Shown here in pieces: positions 14,224-16,171 of a DNA stretch of 16,171 nucleotides. The translations under genes and the position numbers were made by a program. The stretch covers positions 1-16,171 of the forward strand of contig DUJI01000103.1 in the NCBI GenBank assembly GCA_013329855.1, written 5' to 3'. Below the pieces are notes generated by a model, which had not been told where the DNA came from, searched no databases, and worked only from the letters and a program-made list of their open reading frames with translations. Origin of the DNA: Thermoplasmata archaeon. GTDB taxonomy: Archaea; Thermoplasmatota; Thermoplasmata; RBG-16-68-12. How positions within the stretch are numbered: position 1 is the stretch's first letter; every line of letters starts with the position of its first letter.

Positions 14224-15237
14224 TCACAGGGGCTGCGAGATGAGGATGACCGCGACCAGGACGGCGAGGAGGGCCACCCACAGGGGGATGGCGAACCAAG
14301 TCGCTCGCTTCGCGCGGTCCGCCTCCCACCATCGGAGGGGGTGGATTCCCTCCACGAGGAAGGTCATCACCCCCGCCAGGTTGATCCCGATCAGGTTCAC
14401 GAGAATCAGGAGGAGGGCCCCCGTCGCGGGCGCCCAGAGCCGGGCGCCGAGGAGCATGCCGAACGCGACCACGGGCGGGAGGAGGGCCACGGCCACCATG
14501 ACCCCGATCATGATGCTCGAGAGGCGCGTGGTCACGGACAGGCTCCCCGCAACTCCCGCGACGAGGGCCAGGGCGATGTCGGCGAGCCCGACATGGGTGC
14601 GCAAGGCGACTTCGGGGATCGAGGGATTCACGCCGGCGATGAGGCCGATCACCGCGGCGAAGGCGATCGCGAGGAAGATGCCGAGGGCGTTCGCGCGGAG
14701 GGCTCCCTTCGCGAGCGGGATGTCCCCCAGGGTGGTCGCCAGGGAGAGCGCGACGTTGGGCATGAGGAGCGGGGCGATGACCATCGCAGCGATCACCACG
14801 GCGATGCTGTTCGACAGCAGGCCGATTGCGGCGACCGCCGTGGAGAGGAGGACCAGGGTGACGAACGTCGAGGAGACGCGGCTGCCCTCCTGGACGTCCG
14901 AGTAGAGCTCCTCGCGGCTCACGCGGGCGATCCGGCGGCCCGCCCGCTTCGGCTCAACCGTCGCGGGCGGCGGTGTCGCCTCCTCTGCGGGAGGGCGGGG
15001 GAGCGTCGCGCTGACCTCGAGGAGCAGGACGCGGAACCCCTCGACCGCGGCGAACCGCTGCTCGAGGGCATCCAGGACGGGCTCCGTCTGCTCGAGGGAG
15101 ACGAGAACCCGGATCACGAGCTGGTTGTCCGGAAGTTCCTGGCGCCACTGGGCCAGGGCCCGCTGTCCCTGGAGGACGGCGTGCAGTTGTTCCACGTAGC
15201 GGCTGGGGAGGTGGATCTCCAGCAGGCGCAGGCTCAC
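14224..15237 (-). CDS. DUF389 family membrane protein (archaeal type)
   Basis: A 337-residue integral membrane protein of the DUF389 (TIGR00341-like) family, whose function is not established. Residues 1-75 are a cytosolic ferredoxin/ACT-like domain (SLRLLEIHLPSRYVEQLHAVL, then LVIRVLVSLEQTEPVLDAL). A Pro/Ala linker (77-95) follows, then about seven TM segments from 122 to the end. The family signature IAAMVIAPLLMPNVALSLATTLGD is present near 150-173, and VALLPPVVAFGMLLGARL and LILVNLIGINLAG lie further on. The GTG at 15237 is chosen because GGGGGAGG lies 8 bases upstream and the protein then begins with the family's typical first strand; an ATG at 15255 is the alternative. It is upstream of the antiporter on the same strand and divergent from the pore protein gene, which fits a membrane transport role. 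Confidence 0.88.
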   Translation of the reverse strand: MSLRLLEIHLPSRYVEQLHAVLQGQRALAQWRQELPDNQLVIRVLVSLEQTEPVLDALEQRFAAVEGFRVLLLEVSATLPRPPAEEATPPPATVEPKRAGRRIARVSREELYSDVQEGSRVSSTFVTLVLLSTAVAAIGLLSNSIAVVIAAMVIAPLLMPNVALSLATTLGDIPLAKGALRANALGIFLAIAFAAVIGLIAGVNPSIPEVALRTHVGLADIALALVAGVAGSLSVTTRLSSIMIGVMVAVALLPPVVAFGMLLGARLWAPATGALLLILVNLIGINLAGVMTFLVEGIHPLRWWEADRAKRATWFAIPLWVALLAVLVAVILISQPL

Positions 15238-15245
15238 GGCGAGGG

Positions 15246-15253
15246 CCTCCCCC
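15246..15253 (-). promoter_or_regulatory. Shine-Dalgarno GGGGGAGG of the DUF389 gene
   Basis: A strong purine-rich site on the minus strand, 8 bases before the GTG at 15237. It would overlap the alternative ATG at 15255-15253, which argues for the GTG start. Confidence 0.6.
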
Positions 15254-15441
15254 ATCCGCGGTTGGCGGTTCCATCGCATTGGCCCGGGGACTTCCCGCCC
15301 CACGGCCCGTCGTGGAGGGACGGATGCATCGAGGACCTCGCACAGGCGTCCCCGCTCAAGAGTCTTGCGCACCGCGCCCCTGGGGCCGGCGCGGGTCGCC
15401 TAAGCCAAGGCTCATGGCCACGTATCCCATCCGCGGGAAGC

Positions 15442-15804
15442 ATGGCACGCGTGATCGACTGGCTGTTCGACCGGGAGCTTGGGAGTACGGTCATCCTGGG
15501 CTCCACGGTCCTCGTGTTGCTCCTTGCGATGGGTGCGGTCTTCGTGCATGAGGTGGAAGGGTGGGGATGGGTGGACTCGGTGTACTTCATCGTCACCGCG
15601 GTCACGACCCTGGGCAGCAGCTTCGTGCCTCAGCACGAGATCACGAAGATCTTCCTCATCGTGTGGCTGCCCGTGGGGATCGGAGTCGGCTTCACCGTGC
15701 TGGCCTCCATCGGGGCGGCGATCCTGGACGCCCAGCGCCGTCGCCTCCGGCGCTTCCGTGCGGCCGTCGGGAGCCGCGAGGGCCATGGCGAGGGGCAATC
15801 CTAG
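15442..15804 (+). CDS. Two-TM ion-channel-like protein with altered selectivity filter
   Basis: A 120-residue protein with the layout of the Ion_trans_2 (KcsA/MthK-like) pore: TM1 at about 15-36, pore helix WGWVDSVYFIVTAVTT (41-56), filter region, and TM2 at about 67-95 (IFLIVWLPVGIGVGFTVLASIG), ending in a basic Arg-rich tail (QRRRLRRFR). Potassium channels have T-T-V-G-Y-G-D at the filter. Here the aligned residues are T55-T56-L57-G58-S59-S60-F61, so the Tyr and second Gly are lost. It has no RCK or cyclic-nucleotide domain. The ATG at 15442 has GGGAAG just upstream, and the long open frame before it is antisense shadow. It is divergent from the DUF389 gene. It may be a non-selective or non-conducting pore protein, or a subunit. 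Confidence is high for the fold and low for the ion. Confidence 0.8.
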   Translation: MARVIDWLFDRELGSTVILGSTVLVLLLAMGAVFVHEVEGWGWVDSVYFIVTAVTTLGSSFVPQHEITKIFLIVWLPVGIGVGFTVLASIGAAILDAQRRRLRRFRAAVGSREGHGEGQS

Positions 15805-15874
15805 GCTGCGAGTCCCTCTCCGCCGCACGCCTCCGCGCCGAGAACCTTTTCTGGCATGGCGCACTGGGTCCTCC

Positions 15875-16171
15875 GTGCTCGCCTTCGCCTCGTACGGCAT
15901 CGCGGGGGACCCGCCGGTCGTCCTCCTGCACGGCTGGCCTCTGGACCGTTCCCTCTGGGCGGCCGTCGCCTCGGACCTCGTGGCGGTCGGGTACCGCGTC
16001 GTCTGCCCCGATCTCCCCGGTTTCGGGGCGAGCCCCCCGCTTGCGCCGGACGACTGGACCGTGGAGGCGTACGCGGACGAGGTCGCCGCGCTCCTGGTGA
16101 GCCTCGGCTCCGGGCCCGGCCCCGTTGCGGGGCCCAGCTTCGGCGGCCACGTCCCGCCCGCCCCTGCCGAC
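15875..16171 (+). CDS. Alpha/beta hydrolase, partial at window end
   Basis: The first 99 residues of an alpha/beta-hydrolase fold enzyme; the 3' end is outside the window. The oxyanion-hole motif is VVLLHGWPLDRSLW (residues 15-28), the next strand and turn YRVVCPDLPGFGASPP, and the nucleophile elbow GPSFGGH (G-x-S-x-G). The Asp and His of the triad would lie beyond the end. The start is the GTG at 15875, which gives the usual short lead to the first strand; no in-frame ATG lies just before it. An AT-rich AACCTTTTC at 15842-15850 is about 28 bases upstream, so a leaderless message is possible. The substrate (ester, lactone, halide or peroxide) cannot be inferred. The last residues, HVPPAPAD, are less family-like than the expected small hydrophobic helix, possibly a sequence error at an end. 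Confidence 0.8.
   Translation, partial: MLAFASYGIAGDPPVVLLHGWPLDRSLWAAVASDLVAVGYRVVCPDLPGFGASPPLAPDDWTVEAYADEVAALLVSLGSGPGPVAGPSFGGHVPPAPAD

Noticed and set aside
13825..15441. Long plus-strand frame leading into the pore protein
   Set aside because: Only the last 120 codons look like protein. The rest is charged low-complexity antisense of the DUF389 and antiporter genes. The pore protein start is set at 15442.

Overview
GC-rich window (by eye about two thirds G+C) with archaeal features. A clean TATA box sits about 26 bases from an ATG start with no leader. There is also a TrmB-type regulator, zinc-ribbon small proteins, an archaeal-style MscS and a DUF389 protein. A high-GC euryarchaeote, for example an uncultured Thermoplasmatota lineage, would fit. 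That placement is inference from gene content and has no marker gene behind it. No rRNA, tRNA, CRISPR array, transposase or phage gene was recognised.

Layout. Bases 1-1409 (+): a small membrane-anchored zinc-ribbon protein and an aldo/keto reductase. Bases 1410-1691: a convergent gap with no supported gene. Bases 1692-2354 (-): an ACT-domain regulator-like protein, divergent from a DUF4242 protein and an exported six-cysteine protein (2429-3287, +). Bases 3376-7163 (-): a metabolic block of an acetoacetate-decarboxylase-family protein, then an aldehyde dehydrogenase and class III aminotransferase that form a tight two-gene operon (1 base between them). Together the last two resemble an amine to aldehyde to acid route such as GABA/succinate semialdehyde or diamine catabolism. 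Bases 7263-8273 (-): a double zinc-ribbon protein with a glycine-rich hydrophobic centre.

Bases 8405-15804 are dominated by ion and membrane functions. They hold an MscS channel with an exported Ig-like domain coupled to a two-CBS protein, a stand-alone ATP-cone protein, a TrmB-family regulator, a monovalent cation:proton antiporter with its own strong leaderless promoter, a DUF389 membrane protein, and a two-TM pore protein whose selectivity filter is not potassium-type. The window ends inside an alpha/beta hydrolase.

The clustering suggests a locus for osmotic or ionic balance. CBS and ATP-cone domains are nucleotide sensors, so an energy or nucleotide input to ion flux is a reasonable but unproven reading. 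The most unusual single items are the altered pore filter at 15604-15624, the MscS/CBS coupling, and a 29-base imperfect repeat just upstream of the first two genes. GC-rich codon bias produces many long shadow reading frames, which were excluded.
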